Shown here in pieces: positions 36,956 through 46,415 of a stretch of DNA of 64,000 nucleotides (position 1 is its first letter; each line of letters starts with the position of its first letter). Under the pieces are notes generated by a model that saw only the letters and a program-made list of their open reading frames with translations, made no database searches and was not told where the DNA came from. The position numbers and the translations under genes were made by a program. This stretch comes from Blautia pseudococcoides (GTDB lineage: Bacteria > Bacillota > Clostridia > Lachnospirales > Lachnospiraceae): assembly GCF_001689125.2 (NCBI RefSeq), contig NZ_CP015405.2, positions 3,389,001 through 3,453,000 of the forward strand, written 5' to 3'.

Positions 36956-38464
36956 CTATTTATTCTCTTCCAGCCATTTGTCAAACTGTTCCTGTTTTGC
37001 CTGAATGACCTCATCAATACCTGCTGCCTCAAGAGCATCCAAAAATTCGGGCAGATACGTCTCAGGGTCAGCGGAACCGCTGTTCAGTGAGCCGGTGTAC
37101 TGTTTTACAATATTGGCAAGCGCGGCTACCTGGCTCTCATACTGGGTATTGTCAAAGCAGAAGCCCACTGCTTTTGACTCTTTTGCGGAATCGTTGAATT
37201 CCTCCATCTTCTCCCAAAGCTGGGGATCAGAGCCGGTCCATTTGTGTGCGATGAACTGGTTGGGCAGCTCCCAGCCCAGATTCAGGCTGTATCCCACATT
37301 GTCGGCAGTGATGCCTTCCGGATAATTAATGATGCCGTTTTCCTCATCCTCTATGACATAATCCACTCCTTCCTCACCCCAGTTCAGCAGATTCATGATC
37401 TCCGGGCTGCCATAGATATAATCCAGGGTTTCCATGGTCTTTTCCGGGTTCTCTGAGTTCTGCGCAATGGAATAGATAACGCCGTTGTAGGTCTGGCAGT
37501 TTTTGATCGGGTAGTCTCTGAACGGAACAATCTCAAAATCATACCCGGTTGAGCTTTTGAATTCCACGGGCGTTCCCGGATGATAGGCAAAAAACAGGGA
37601 GAACAGATTGCCCGCCTTGCAGACAGTGCGCCAGTTTTCTGTGTCTGTTCCCGCGTCCTTGCTGATATATCCTTTCTGATACCAGTCATAGAGCATGGTG
37701 GTGGTATCCTTATACCAGTCGCTGGCAAAGAAATTGGTGATGGTAGTGTCGTTTTCCTGATCCATGAGCACACCCAGGTAGTTGGCATCTGACAAAGGGT
37801 CGCCTCCGAACAGCCTTGTCACCGGTGTATCTCCCTCATTGATGGAAAACAGCATGGTCATGTCCGGCTCCCCTGTCTTTACTGCCTCAAACACAGATTC
37901 CATGTCCTTTGGAGCTTTGACCGCGGATGTATCTATGTTGTATTTCTCCACCAGGTCTTTTCTCATGAAGACAGCAGGGATACTTCCCCTTTCTATTTGG
38001 TTTGGCACACCGTACATGAAACCATCCACTGTGTTGCTGTTCAGTACATCTTCACCGTAAATGTCCTTCAAGTTTTTACCGTACTTTCCCACCAGTTCTG
38101 ACATATCCATGATCTGTCCGCTGTGCATGTACTGGATGGCATTGGTGGCATTTGTATAAAAGCAGTCAATCTTTTCATCACCGGCAAGCATAAGCTGAAG
38201 CTGCTGTGTGGCGCTGGCCCAGGGGAGGACTACAATGTCCAGATTTGCATTTACTTCCTTTTCCAGGATCTCATTGATCTTCCCCTCGATCCGCTCTTCG
38301 TCGGCGGGCTGGCTGCCCTGCAGCACCATGGTCACTGTGTAGGGGGCCTTTCCGTCCTCCCCGGACGCTGTCTCCCCGCCCTCACTGCCGTTCCCGCCTC
38401 CGCAGGCTGCCAGTGATAACACCATGGCCCCTGTGAGCATGGCAGCTACTATCTTTTTCTTCAT
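36956..38464 (-). CDS. Extracellular solute-binding lipoprotein (LplA/YtcQ-like)
   Basis: The 502-residue lipoprotein has an MKKK signal peptide and lipobox SLAAC, then a Gly/Glu/Ser-rich linker. Its length and features such as YTVTMVLQG and the Trp-rich C-terminal region fit the large binding proteins used with LplB/LplC-type permeases. These bind complex oligosaccharides, for example pectic or xylan fragments. It is the first gene of cluster 2; the ribosome site is GGAGG (AAGGAGGAAATCAC before ATG). I found no convincing promoter in the 118 bases between it and the esterase terminator. Confidence 0.93.
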   Translation of the reverse strand: MKKKIVAAMLTGAMVLSLAACGGGNGSEGGETASGEDGKAPYTVTMVLQGSQPADEERIEGKINEILEKEVNANLDIVVLPWASATQQLQLMLAGDEKIDCFYTNATNAIQYMHSGQIMDMSELVGKYGKNLKDIYGEDVLNSNTVDGFMYGVPNQIERGSIPAVFMRKDLVEKYNIDTSAVKAPKDMESVFEAVKTGEPDMTMLFSINEGDTPVTRLFGGDPLSDANYLGVLMDQENDTTITNFFASDWYKDTTTMLYDWYQKGYISKDAGTDTENWRTVCKAGNLFSLFFAYHPGTPVEFKSSTGYDFEIVPFRDYPIKNCQTYNGVIYSIAQNSENPEKTMETLDYIYGSPEIMNLLNWGEEGVDYVIEDEENGIINYPEGITADNVGYSLNLGWELPNQFIAHKWTGSDPQLWEKMEEFNDSAKESKAVGFCFDNTQYESQVAALANIVKQYTGSLNSGSADPETYLPEFLDALEAAGIDEVIQAKQEQFDKWLEENK

Positions 38465-38582
38465 GTGATTTCCTCCTTCATTTCTGTTCCTTTGATACGT
38501 CTATGGTATTCTTTTCCCCGTTTCTTTTCTATAACTGGTCTGACTTAAAAATATCACTGATTTGACAAATGAAGACAACATC

Positions 38583-38624
38583 AAAAGCCTGTATACCTTA
38601 TTTATATCTTGGTATACAGGCTTT
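38583..38624 (-). terminator. Intrinsic terminator of the esterase gene (T1)
   Basis: Arms AAGCCTGTATACC/GGTATACAGGCTT form a stem followed on the minus strand by TTTT. Its promoter-proximal arm and loop are nearly identical to the terminator at 39736-39783 on the other side of the esterase gene. Confidence 0.85.
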
Positions 38625-38650
38625 GTCCCGGCTCATATGAAATTATCCTT

Positions 38651-38680
38651 GTAACGGTTCAACGGTATCCGCCCCGTTAC
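38651..38680. repeat. GTAACGG...CCGTTAC palindrome near the esterase 3' end
   Basis: GTAACGG at 38651-38657 and CCGTTAC at 38674-38680 are perfect inverted repeats, and the left arm continues TTC as in the ends of the structured repeat family (GTAACNGTTC). Confidence 0.5.
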
Positions 38681-38691
38681 TCTCCGCTTTT

Positions 38692-39540
38692 CTACACCAG
38701 TTTCTCCTTAAAAAATCCTGTGATCAAATCCCACACCTGTCTCTGAAAGAAGCGGATATCCGCATGGTCCGCGCCTTCCAGGGCGATAAGCTGTACTTCA
38801 GCGCCTTTTTCCTCAAGAGCGGCGTACATGGCCTCGCTTTGGGAAAAGGGGACTGTGCGGTCACATACCCCGTGAAGCAGTAAAAACGGCGGTGCCTGTT
38901 CTGTCACATAGCTGACCGGGCACGCGTTCAGGGCTTCTTTTTGGTGATGGGCTGCGTTCATACCTATCAAAAGAGATTCCGGTGCGGCCTGCATATCCCT
39001 TGCCGTATCCACAGGCATTTTGGTAATATCTGCAGGAAGGTACCAAGGACAGGCTGCCTGTACAGCACTTGAATACTCCAGATAGTCCCCTGTATCAAAC
39101 TCTCCTCTGTCCCCCGTCAGCGCAGCCATGGCTGTGAGATGTCCGCCTGCGGACTCCCCCATAACGCCGAAATGTCCGCTGTCTATGCAGTAACGCTCCG
39201 CGTGTGCCCTCAGATACCGGATCGCTGCTTTTATATCCTGAAGCTGAGCAGGAAATACGGCTTCATTGCTGGTCCGGTACTGGACGCTGGCAGCCACAAA
39301 TCCCTGTCTTGCCAAATCCGCCAGATAGACCAGATGGGCACTTCTGCTCATCTGCTGCCAGGCTCCGCCGCATATCCAGATAATGCACGGACTTCTTTTC
39401 TCCCCCTGTTCCGGAAAAATAATATCCATCTTCAAATCTTTCGTTGTATGCCCAAACCAGTCACGCACCTGGGCGAAGGTGACATTGGTGTCCACGATAT
39501 ACTGAGGCTCTTTGATCTCTACTTGAATTGTTCTTTTCAT
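38692..39540 (-). CDS. Alpha/beta-hydrolase esterase (BD-FAE/lipase-like)
   Basis: The 282-residue cytoplasmic hydrolase has the nucleophile elbow GESAGG with Ser130, probable acid Asp227 (HGVCDRTVP) and His259 (GADHAD). The oxyanion region reads WICGGAW instead of the more usual HGGGW. Such enzymes deacylate sugars or cleave feruloyl or acetyl esters of plant glycans. It has an AGGAGG ribosome site and its own promoter (39694-39721). Related hairpin terminators and GTAAC palindromes lie on both sides, so it may have moved as a unit. It lies upstream of, but not clearly in, sugar cluster 2. Confidence 0.93.
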   Translation of the reverse strand: MKRTIQVEIKEPQYIVDTNVTFAQVRDWFGHTTKDLKMDIIFPEQGEKRSPCIIWICGGAWQQMSRSAHLVYLADLARQGFVAASVQYRTSNEAVFPAQLQDIKAAIRYLRAHAERYCIDSGHFGVMGESAGGHLTAMAALTGDRGEFDTGDYLEYSSAVQAACPWYLPADITKMPVDTARDMQAAPESLLIGMNAAHHQKEALNACPVSYVTEQAPPFLLLHGVCDRTVPFSQSEAMYAALEEKGAEVQLIALEGADHADIRFFQRQVWDLITGFFKEKLV

Positions 39541-39569
39541 TGCCTGATCCTCCTGATCTTTATTGCTGC

Positions 39570-39596
39570 GTAACAGTTCAAAAACTGAACCGTTAC
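39570..39596. repeat. Solo palindrome of the structured repeat family
   Basis: GTAACAGTTCA at 39570-39580 and TGAACCGTTAC at 39586-39596 face each other across five bases. The arms match the outer ends of the repeat copies at 20.9 kb and 52.4 kb, without any interior. It lies 30 bases upstream of the esterase start, so it is in the transcribed leader. Confidence 0.6.
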
Positions 39597-39693
39597 ATAG
39601 CCGCGCACTGTATTCTCTCCCTGCTCATATAAATACCTGCCTAAACATTGAGCAGAAATCGCAACGGCTGTTTCTGAATGTTCATCTGCTCTT

Positions 39694-39721
39694 ATTCTAT
39701 CACATATGCATGTCTTGGCAA
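39694..39721 (-). promoter_or_regulatory. Probable promoter of the esterase gene
   Basis: On the minus strand TTGCCA (39716-39721) and TAGAAT (39694-39699) are 16 bases apart; the leader would be about 150 bases. Confidence 0.5.
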
Positions 39722-39735
39722 GACATAAAAATCGT

Positions 39736-39783
39736 AAAAAGCCCATATGCCACAAGATTTACATCTTGGCATACAGGCTTTTT
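39736..39783 (-). terminator. Intrinsic terminator of the clpB unit (T2)
   Basis: AAAAAGCC/GGCTTTTT with inner ATGCC/GGCAT and AAGAT/ATCTT pairs form a long stem with a T-run on the minus strand, three bases past the stop of the DUF4250 gene. Confidence 0.85.
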
Positions 39784-39786
39784 GTT

Positions 39787-39960
39787 TCAGATAAAACGAT
39801 TTAATTTTTCATCATAGGCGTAGTCTATTGCGCCCAGTTTATTCTCCAGGTCTTTTCTGTCAAGCTGCAGGTCTTCGCACATAGCATCCAGAGAAGAATA
39901 GAAATCTCTCAGTTTCATGTTGGCAAAGCTCAGCAGCATCACCGGATCTTTTGGTATCAT
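39787..39960 (-). CDS. DUF4250-family small protein
   Basis: The 57-residue protein begins MIPKDPVMLLSFANMKLRDFY in outline and ends with Tyr- and Asp-rich residues, matching the DUF4250 family, which is widespread in Lachnospiraceae and related Firmicutes and has no known function. ATG 39958-39960 has AGGTGAGAG upstream; a start four codons earlier lacks a ribosome site. It lies 15 bases after clpB and ends at the terminator, so it is probably co-expressed with clpB under heat stress. Confidence 0.85.
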   Translation of the reverse strand: MIPKDPVMLLSFANMKLRDFYSSLDAMCEDLQLDRKDLENKLGAIDYAYDEKLNRFI

Positions 39961-39975
39961 AGTCTCTCTCACCTC

Positions 39976-42558
39976 TTATGCCCTGCGGGCTGTAAGTTCA
40001 CCCTTTTCCACATCAATGACAATGGTGTCCTCTGTGCCCACATTGCCGGAGAGAATGAGTTTCGCAGTCAGTGTCTCCACGTATTTCTGCAGGTAACGTT
40101 TCAGAGGACGCGCGCCATAAATGGGGTCGTATCCGCCCTCAATAATATAATCTTTCGCCGCATCTGTCAAGCGCAAAGAGAGTTCCTGGTCTTTTAACCT
40201 CCGGTTCAGATCCTCAACCAGCAGATCCACAATACCGCCGATATTCTCCTTGGTGAGCGGTTTGAACATGATGATCTCATCCAGACGGTTCAGGAACTCC
40301 GGACGGAAGTGCACACGCAGGTCCTTATCAACCATATCTCTGGCTTCCTGGCTGATCTCACCGCTTGGTTCAATGCCGTCCAGAAGATAGGTGGAACCCA
40401 GATTGGATGTCATGATCAGGATCGTGTTCTTAAAGTCAACGGTGCGGCCCTGGGAATCTGTGATACGGCCGTCATCCAACACCTGAAGCAGAACATTGAA
40501 GACATCCGGATGTGCCTTTTCAATCTCATCGAACAGGACTACAGAGTAAGGTTTCCTTCTGACAGCCTCTGTGAGCTGTCCGCCCTCCTCATATCCCACA
40601 TATCCCGGAGGCGCTCCGATCAGACGTGACACGGAATATTTCTCCATGTACTCACTCATATCAATACGCACCATATTCTGCTCGTCATCAAACAAGGCAG
40701 CCGCCAGTGTCTTGGCAAGTTCTGTCTTACCTACACCGGTTGGTCCCAAAAACAGGAAGGAACCGATGGGCTTGCTGGGGTCTTTGATACCGGCTTTGGA
40801 ACGGATGATGGCGTCTGTTACCTTTTCCACGCCCTCCTCCTGACCGATCACACGTTTGTGCAGCTCTGCCGCCAGACCCAGGATCTTGGTCTTCTCGCCC
40901 TCCGTCAGCTTGGCAACCGGGATACCTGTCCAGCGGGAAATGATCCTTGCGATCTCCTCGTCCGTGACACTCTCGTGTACCAGAGACAGATTCTGGTCCT
41001 TCACTTTCTCCTCCTCGATCTCTAACTGTTTCTGGAGCCTGGGAAGTTCGCCGTACTGAAGTCTTGCGGCCTCGTTCAGGTCGTAATTTCTCTGGGCAAC
41101 CTGGATCTGTTTATTCATATCTTCAATTTGCTCACGCAGTCCGGAAAGCTTTTCCACAGAGGATTTTTCATTGTCCCACTGGGCTTTCATTCCGTTAAAT
41201 TCATCGCGCAGCTCTGCCATATCCTTCTGCAGATCCACCAGTCGGTCCTGGCTGAGACGGTCGTTCTCTTTTTTCAGGGCAGCCTCCTCAATTTCCATCT
41301 GCATGATCCTTCTGCGCAGGTCATCCAGCTCTGTAGGCATGGAATCCAGCTCTGTCTTAATAAGGGCGCACGCTTCATCCACCAGGTCTATGGCCTTATC
41401 CGGCAGGAACCTGTCGGAAATGTAGCGGTTTGATAAGGTGGCTGCAGCTACCAGCGCACTGTCGGTGATCTTCACGCCGTGGAATACCTCGTAACGCTCT
41501 TTCAGGCCACGAAGAATGGAGATGGTATCCTCCACGGTTGGTTCGTCCACTGTTACCGGCTGGAACCGCCGCTCCAGGGCCGCGTCTTTTTCAATATACT
41601 GGCGGTACTCATCCAGAGTGGTGGCACCGATACAATGCAGTTCACCTCTTGCCAGCATGGGCTTCAGCATATTGCCTGCATCCATGGCTCCGTCCGTCTT
41701 GCCTGCGCCTACGATCAGATGAAGCTCGTCGATGAACAGAATGATCTGTCCTTCACTTTTTCTCACTTCCTCCAGCACTGCTTTCAGACGTTCCTCAAAT
41801 TCACCTCTGTATTTGGCGCCTGCCACCAGGGCACCCATATCCAGGGCAAAAATTTTCTTATCTTTCAGCCCCTCCGGCACGTCGCCCTGAACGATCCGCT
41901 GTGCAAGGCCCTCTACAGCCGCGGTCTTACCAACGCCCGGCTCACCGATCAGTACAGGGTTATTTTTTGTTTTTCTGGATAAAATACGAATGACATTACG
42001 AATCTCAGCATCCCTGCCGATGACCGGGTCAAGCTTCTGCTCTCTTGCTTTTTCCACCAGATCCTGGCCGTATTTGTTCAATGTGTCATAGGTGGCCTCC
42101 GGATTGTCAGTGGTCACACGCTGGTTGCCCCGCACAGTGCTAAGTGCCTGCAGAAAGCGCTCCTTTGTGATTCCGTACTCCTGCCAGATTTTCTTCATGG
42201 ACGGGCTTGGGTTGTTGATAAGGGCCAGAAACAGGTGCTCCACGGAGACGTATTCATCTCCCATGGCCTTTGCCTCGTCCTCGGCACTGACCAGTGCTTT
42301 ATTCAGGTAATGTCCGATATAGGGCTGGCCGCCGGATACTTTTGTCCGGGCATTTAATGCTTTTTCTACATTGTTCAGAAAGTGTTCTTTCTGGATCTCC
42401 ATTTTTTCAATCAGTTTCAGGATCAAGCTGTCTTCCTGATGTAAAAGGTTATATAGTAAATGCTCCTGTTCGACCTCCTGGTTGCCGAACTCGTAAGCTG
42501 TCTTTTCCAAGTCCTGAACTGCCTGAAGTGATTTCTGTGTAAATTTGCTGATGTTCAT
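39976..42558 (-). CDS. clpB: ClpB disaggregase
   Basis: The 860-residue AAA+ chaperone resolubilises aggregated proteins with DnaK. It has an N-terminal repeat domain, a first AAA+ module (Walker A GEPGVGKT, Walker B ILFIDELH), the coiled-coil middle domain (about residues 410-520) that distinguishes ClpB from ClpA/C, and a second AAA+ module (Walker A GPTGVGKT, Walker [12 protein letters not shown]). The length is normal. There is no ClpP-binding loop. A sigma-A promoter and a CIRCE operator lie upstream, so HrcA control is expected. The DUF4250 gene follows. Confidence 0.97.
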   Translation of the reverse strand: MNISKFTQKSLQAVQDLEKTAYEFGNQEVEQEHLLYNLLHQEDSLILKLIEKMEIQKEHFLNNVEKALNARTKVSGGQPYIGHYLNKALVSAEDEAKAMGDEYVSVEHLFLALINNPSPSMKKIWQEYGITKERFLQALSTVRGNQRVTTDNPEATYDTLNKYGQDLVEKAREQKLDPVIGRDAEIRNVIRILSRKTKNNPVLIGEPGVGKTAAVEGLAQRIVQGDVPEGLKDKKIFALDMGALVAGAKYRGEFEERLKAVLEEVRKSEGQIILFIDELHLIVGAGKTDGAMDAGNMLKPMLARGELHCIGATTLDEYRQYIEKDAALERRFQPVTVDEPTVEDTISILRGLKERYEVFHGVKITDSALVAAATLSNRYISDRFLPDKAIDLVDEACALIKTELDSMPTELDDLRRRIMQMEIEEAALKKENDRLSQDRLVDLQKDMAELRDEFNGMKAQWDNEKSSVEKLSGLREQIEDMNKQIQVAQRNYDLNEAARLQYGELPRLQKQLEIEEEKVKDQNLSLVHESVTDEEIARIISRWTGIPVAKLTEGEKTKILGLAAELHKRVIGQEEGVEKVTDAIIRSKAGIKDPSKPIGSFLFLGPTGVGKTELAKTLAAALFDDEQNMVRIDMSEYMEKYSVSRLIGAPPGYVGYEEGGQLTEAVRRKPYSVVLFDEIEKAHPDVFNVLLQVLDDGRITDSQGRTVDFKNTILIMTSNLGSTYLLDGIEPSGEISQEARDMVDKDLRVHFRPEFLNRLDEIIMFKPLTKENIGGIVDLLVEDLNRRLKDQELSLRLTDAAKDYIIEGGYDPIYGARPLKRYLQKYVETLTAKLILSGNVGTEDTIVIDVEKGELTARRA

Positions 42559-42608
42559 AAAATCCCTCCATTTCGAGATTTGAGCTTTTTGTTATTTGTT
42601 CTAGTGCT

Positions 42609-42637
42609 AATATAACACTATTTGTTAGCACTGTCAA
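42609..42637 (-). promoter_or_regulatory. Sigma-A promoter of clpB
   Basis: On the minus strand -35 TTGACA (42632-42637) and -10 TATATT (42609-42614) have a 17-base spacer; the -35 lies within CIRCE. Confidence 0.85.
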
Positions 42638-42651
42638 GAGTCGAGTGCTAA
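42625..42651 (-). promoter_or_regulatory. CIRCE operator (HrcA site)
   Basis: TTAGCACTG-N9-GAGTGCTAA matches the CIRCE consensus at 17 of 18 arm positions (G instead of C at the inner end of one arm). A third half-site, AGTGCTAA at 42603-42610, overlaps the -10 and pairs with TTAGCACT. Confidence 0.9.
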
Positions 42652-42652
42652 T

Positions 42653-42851
42653 TTATTGTACCGCACCGGAAATTACTCGTTTCCACAGTTGGAACGTGAA
42701 TCCGGACAGCTTGATACGCTGCGCAACCATGATTACGGCGCTTTCGGTAACTTCGTTTTTCAGCGCAGCCCGTAGCCGGGCGTCCGTTTTGAAATCCAAC
42801 GCCGAAAAGCTGTCGTCCATTGCAGAAGCCAGTTCTTATAAACCGCGCCAC
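42653..42851 (-). pseudogene. Fragment of an ABC exporter ATPase C-terminus
   Basis: In the frame starting at 42820 the minus strand reads DDSFSALDFKTDARLRAAL and then AVIMVAQRI, the Walker B/D-loop and H-loop region of exporter ATPases, before losing the match and stopping at 42653. The bases upstream (42821-42851) resemble the preceding ARAL region in a shifted frame. Signature, Walker A and membrane domain are absent. The piece abuts the CIRCE operator of clpB and is in the same orientation as clpB, yet lies upstream of its promoter. It is a remnant and not a gene. It is a different member from the exporter at 1440-3176. Confidence 0.75.
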
Positions 42852-42930
42852 TAATAAGTACCGTATATCTACACTGAAAAATACCGTAGAATAGTTTCCC
42901 CAGTGTCTTTCAATTCATGAAAAAAACTAA

Positions 42931-42936
42931 TATAAT
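42931..42936 (+). promoter_or_regulatory. -10 box upstream of the plus-strand two-component genes
   Basis: TATAAT lies 63 bases before the kinase ATG. The -35 at 17 bases is TTTCAA, a weak match, so this is only a probable promoter. Confidence 0.4.
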
Positions 42937-42998
42937 TAAATCAGAAAAGAGCATGACAGTTCAGGTATCTGAAGTGTTATAAAAAAGCGGAGGTTCCC

Positions 42999-44792
42999 AT
43001 GGTTTATAAAAAGTTTTCCAGCCTGCTTACCAGAATTAAAGTCCAGAAACAGCTTTATATTATTTTTTTCATTGCAATTTTTATCCCTGTTGTTTCTATA
43101 GGCAATTATTTGATATATAATACACGTTCTCTCCTGCTTACACATTATGAAGAACAATCCTATTCTGATAACCTCAGAGTAAAATCTATTCTGCTGGATC
43201 TTACAAGTAATATTTATGATAAAGCGCAGTCTTTAGCCTCTGAACAGACTTTGATCCAAATATTAAGTGAAGATTTTAATTCACCAAAGGACAGTCTTCA
43301 AATCATGGAGAATTATCATGGTTTTCACCATTTTCTTGCGCAGGATGCTTCCATACAGGATATATCTGTCTATACCTTTAACACTTCACTGCCTGAATGG
43401 AAATACATACATCAAATTACAGAAGACGTAAAAAATGAAGACTGGTATCAGCAGGCCTCCCACAGCGTCACTCCTTTTTGGACGAAGGAAACCGTACTGG
43501 ATGATTTTGGGAATCCCCAGGTCATCCTCAGTCTTCATACCCGTATTTTTCTGCCTTTAATTAAAAGCTACGCGATTATGAATCTGTCTGTCAGCGATAA
43601 TCACCTTAAAAACAGAATTGAAAACAGCGGCCTCCATACCGTATTATGGCTGGGCGGCGAAGATTTCTTCTATTGCAGCAGAAAAAATCCGCCGGATTCT
43701 TCTCTGGCTGCATATGGCGAAAATTTAAGCGGAACATATCTGGGTAAAATAGAGCTTAAGGATCGAACTTCCATTGGATGTGTTTCCCGTCTCACCACTC
43801 ATTACTCAGACAGCAGCTTCTATGTGGCCTCGCTGGATTATGACGGCATTCCATATATCAATAAAATCACCAGAATTCATATTGTGATCCTTTTCTTGAT
43901 TTTACTGATCACCAGCACTTTTATATACGCCTTCTCAAAATACTTTGGCCACCGCGTTATCAAATTAAGACAAACCATGCATAATGTAAGCCATGGCAGC
44001 TACACGATCCTGGATACATTCCCTGGCACAGATGAAATATCGGAGGCCTTTACAGATCTGAATACCATGATTCAAAATATTTTGGCAAAAGAAGCGTCCG
44101 TCTATGAGGCTCAGATCCGCACGCAGGAACTAACGAATCAACAGCAGCAAATGGAGTTTAAAATGTTATCCAATCAGATCAACCCGCATTTTCTTTACAA
44201 CACACTGGAAACGATTCGTATGCGCTCCTTGAAAGCCGGTAACTACGAAGTGGCAAACGCTGTAAAACTCTTAGGTAAATCCATGCGGTATGTTTTGGAA
44301 AATACAGCAACATCATTTACATTTCTTTCAAAAGAACTGGACTATATAAATATCTATATGTCCATCCAAAAACTGCGTTTTCATGAGCGGATTAATTATT
44401 CCTTAAAAACGCCGCCCCATATGGACTTGAAGGATTATCAGATTCTTCCTCTTCTTCTGCAGCCAATCGTCGAAAACGCCATTCTTCACGGTTTAGAGGA
44501 TATCGAACAGGATGGGCATATTATCATACATATCACGGAGAAGGAACAAAACTTATTTGTTGATATCTTTGACAATGGCTGCGGCATGACTCCTGATGAA
44601 CTCCAAAAAATGGATCAGACAATCTATCAGCATACAAAAGATTCTTCAAAAAGTATAGGACTTTACAACATCAACCAAAGAATCCGGCTTTGTTACGGAT
44701 CTGCATATGGAATGCAAATAAAAAGCAAGAAGCACTGCGGAACTCTGGTTACGCTGATTCTTCCGGTGCTGACTACGAAGGAGGAACAATAA
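42999..44792 (+). CDS. YesM-type sensor histidine kinase
   Basis: The 597-residue kinase has membrane helices at about 19-41 and 292-313, an extracellular sensor domain of about 250 residues between them, a HAMP linker and the LytS/YesM-type kinase core. The phosphoacceptor box is NPHFLYNTLE with His397, the N box is VENAILHG with Asn493, and the G1 box is DNGCGM. The ATG at 42999 has GCGGAGG upstream. The response regulator starts one base after its stop. The base composition is richer in A/T than the neighbouring clpB gene. The pair faces the sugar cluster whose binding protein ends convergently at 46416, and it is the likely sensor for it. Confidence 0.95.
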   Translation: MVYKKFSSLLTRIKVQKQLYIIFFIAIFIPVVSIGNYLIYNTRSLLLTHYEEQSYSDNLRVKSILLDLTSNIYDKAQSLASEQTLIQILSEDFNSPKDSLQIMENYHGFHHFLAQDASIQDISVYTFNTSLPEWKYIHQITEDVKNEDWYQQASHSVTPFWTKETVLDDFGNPQVILSLHTRIFLPLIKSYAIMNLSVSDNHLKNRIENSGLHTVLWLGGEDFFYCSRKNPPDSSLAAYGENLSGTYLGKIELKDRTSIGCVSRLTTHYSDSSFYVASLDYDGIPYINKITRIHIVILFLILLITSTFIYAFSKYFGHRVIKLRQTMHNVSHGSYTILDTFPGTDEISEAFTDLNTMIQNILAKEASVYEAQIRTQELTNQQQQMEFKMLSNQINPHFLYNTLETIRMRSLKAGNYEVANAVKLLGKSMRYVLENTATSFTFLSKELDYINIYMSIQKLRFHERINYSLKTPPHMDLKDYQILPLLLQPIVENAILHGLEDIEQDGHIIIHITEKEQNLFVDIFDNGCGMTPDELQKMDQTIYQHTKDSSKSIGLYNINQRIRLCYGSAYGMQIKSKKHCGTLVTLILPVLTTKEEQ

Positions 44793-44793
44793 A

Positions 44794-46335
44794 ATGAAAT
44801 TATTTATCGCTGATGATGAAATTGATGTCCGTGAAGGAATCCGTTACCTTCTGGACTGGTCTCAATTAGGATTTCATATTTCCGGAGAAGGAAAAAACGG
44901 ACAGGATACTCTGGAACAGATTCTAAAATTACAACCGGATGTGGTACTGTTAGATATCCGAATGCCTAAACTTTCCGGGCTGGAAGTAATAAAACAGTCA
45001 AAGGAACAGGGGTTCCAGGGTAAATTCATAATCTTAAGCGGTTATTCTGATTTTTCGTACGCACAGGAAGCTATACGTTATGGCGTTACCTGTTATCTTA
45101 CAAAACCTATTGATGAGGATGAGTTGGAAAAAGCGGTTCTGGATGCCAGGGCCTCTGTTTTATCTGAGCAAAATGCTCAGAAGAAGTTTGTCCAGTACCG
45201 CGGCAAAGCCAGGGATTCTATTCTCCGCGATATCCTGCTTGATCACACGGATCATCCATGTATAGACAGCCATGATATGATGCTGGAGGCCTCTGTTTAT
45301 CAGGTCGTTATCTATACAAATTATAATCAGGACTCTTTCAGAACCACATGGGATTTTGCAGATATCCTGAGGCTTGCCAACAACAACCATAATTCCCTGG
45401 AATACACGAAGCTTGATAATCAGGATATCATTATCTTAAAGGGTGACATTACTTTGAATCGGTTTAAAGACTTACTCCATCACTATATCAGTCATCCCCA
45501 GAAAGGTTCTCCCCTGGATTCACTGTTTCTTACCTATGGCAGACCGGTCTTTTCAGCAGAACACCTTCATGTCTCATTTGAGGATGCCCGCTTTTTGATG
45601 ACCCGCAGGTTTTTTTGTCAGTATAACCAGCATGTTTTGGGTTATCCCGACTTTCCAAAAGATTCTCTTTCGCCTGCCGGAAATTTTTCTTTTGAGAACA
45701 TTTACTCCCAGCGTATTTCTGACTACATTCAGTCAGGAAACCGTTATATGTTAGAAAATGTACTGGATGAATTGAAAGAGGCCGTCTATTATTCATGTAT
45801 AGATACTTCTGCCTTAAAACATTATCTGGCTGACATAATGATACAGGTAAAATTCATTATTACACATACTTACGGAAATATTAATATACCTATTCCCGAT
45901 AATACCGCTATCCTGAACACCATTGAAGAAAAGTATTATCTTTATGAGATTCTTCAGTTCTTTCTTGTCCAGTTTGAAATGTGTATGAACGCCATCGGTT
46001 CCCCTACCTTCGAGAGTATTATGGACGGTATCCTGCAGTATATTGATCACAATTATAAAGAAAACCTGAAATTAAACTCCATAGCAAAAATATTCGGTTA
46101 TAACAGCTCTTACCTGGGCAAGGTCTTTCATAAAAGCACGGGGAAAAATTTTAACGCCTACGTGGACCAAGTCAGGATTGAAAACTCTAAAAGGCTTCTG
46201 CTGGGTCAGGAGTATAAGGTCTATGAGATCGCAAAGCTTGTAGGATATACGAATGTGGATTATTTCCACAAAAAATTCAAAAAGCTGATCGGGGTAAGTC
46301 CCGCGGAGTACCGGAGAACCCATTCCACAATATAA
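44794..46335 (+). CDS. YesN-type response regulator with AraC DNA-binding domain
   Basis: The 513-residue regulator has a receiver domain with Asp54 in VLLDIRMP and the acidic pocket at DDE. A middle linker of about 270 residues follows. The C-terminal AraC-type domain has two helix-turn-helix motifs, with the second ending KLVGYTNVDYFHKKFKKLIG in outline. It follows the kinase by one base with a GGAGG site inside the kinase's 3' end. Its probable targets are the minus-strand genes from 57 to 46.4 kb. A bidirectional terminator separates it from the convergent binding-protein gene. Confidence 0.95.
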   Translation: MKLFIADDEIDVREGIRYLLDWSQLGFHISGEGKNGQDTLEQILKLQPDVVLLDIRMPKLSGLEVIKQSKEQGFQGKFIILSGYSDFSYAQEAIRYGVTCYLTKPIDEDELEKAVLDARASVLSEQNAQKKFVQYRGKARDSILRDILLDHTDHPCIDSHDMMLEASVYQVVIYTNYNQDSFRTTWDFADILRLANNNHNSLEYTKLDNQDIIILKGDITLNRFKDLLHHYISHPQKGSPLDSLFLTYGRPVFSAEHLHVSFEDARFLMTRRFFCQYNQHVLGYPDFPKDSLSPAGNFSFENIYSQRISDYIQSGNRYMLENVLDELKEAVYYSCIDTSALKHYLADIMIQVKFIITHTYGNINIPIPDNTAILNTIEEKYYLYEILQFFLVQFEMCMNAIGSPTFESIMDGILQYIDHNYKENLKLNSIAKIFGYNSSYLGKVFHKSTGKNFNAYVDQVRIENSKRLLLGQEYKVYEIAKLVGYTNVDYFHKKFKKLIGVSPAEYRRTHSTI

Positions 46336-46370
46336 GAGCGGATTCTCCAATCTTCCCGGAGAAAAATGCA

Positions 46371-46406
46371 CCCCGAAACCGATGTGGGCATTTATCGGTT
46401 TCGGGG
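46371..46406. terminator. Bidirectional terminator between convergent genes
   Basis: A perfect 13-pair stem CCCCGAAACCGAT/ATCGGTTTCGGGG encloses a ten-base loop. It separates the regulator gene ending at 46335 from the binding-protein gene ending at 46416; T-runs are short on both sides. Confidence 0.8.
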
Positions 46407-46415
46407 TTCTGTTTC

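Noticed and set aside
42648..42851. 67-codon frame upstream of clpB as a gene
   Set aside because: A different frame of the same stretch matches an ABC ATPase C-terminus, so this frame is a by-product of a pseudogene.
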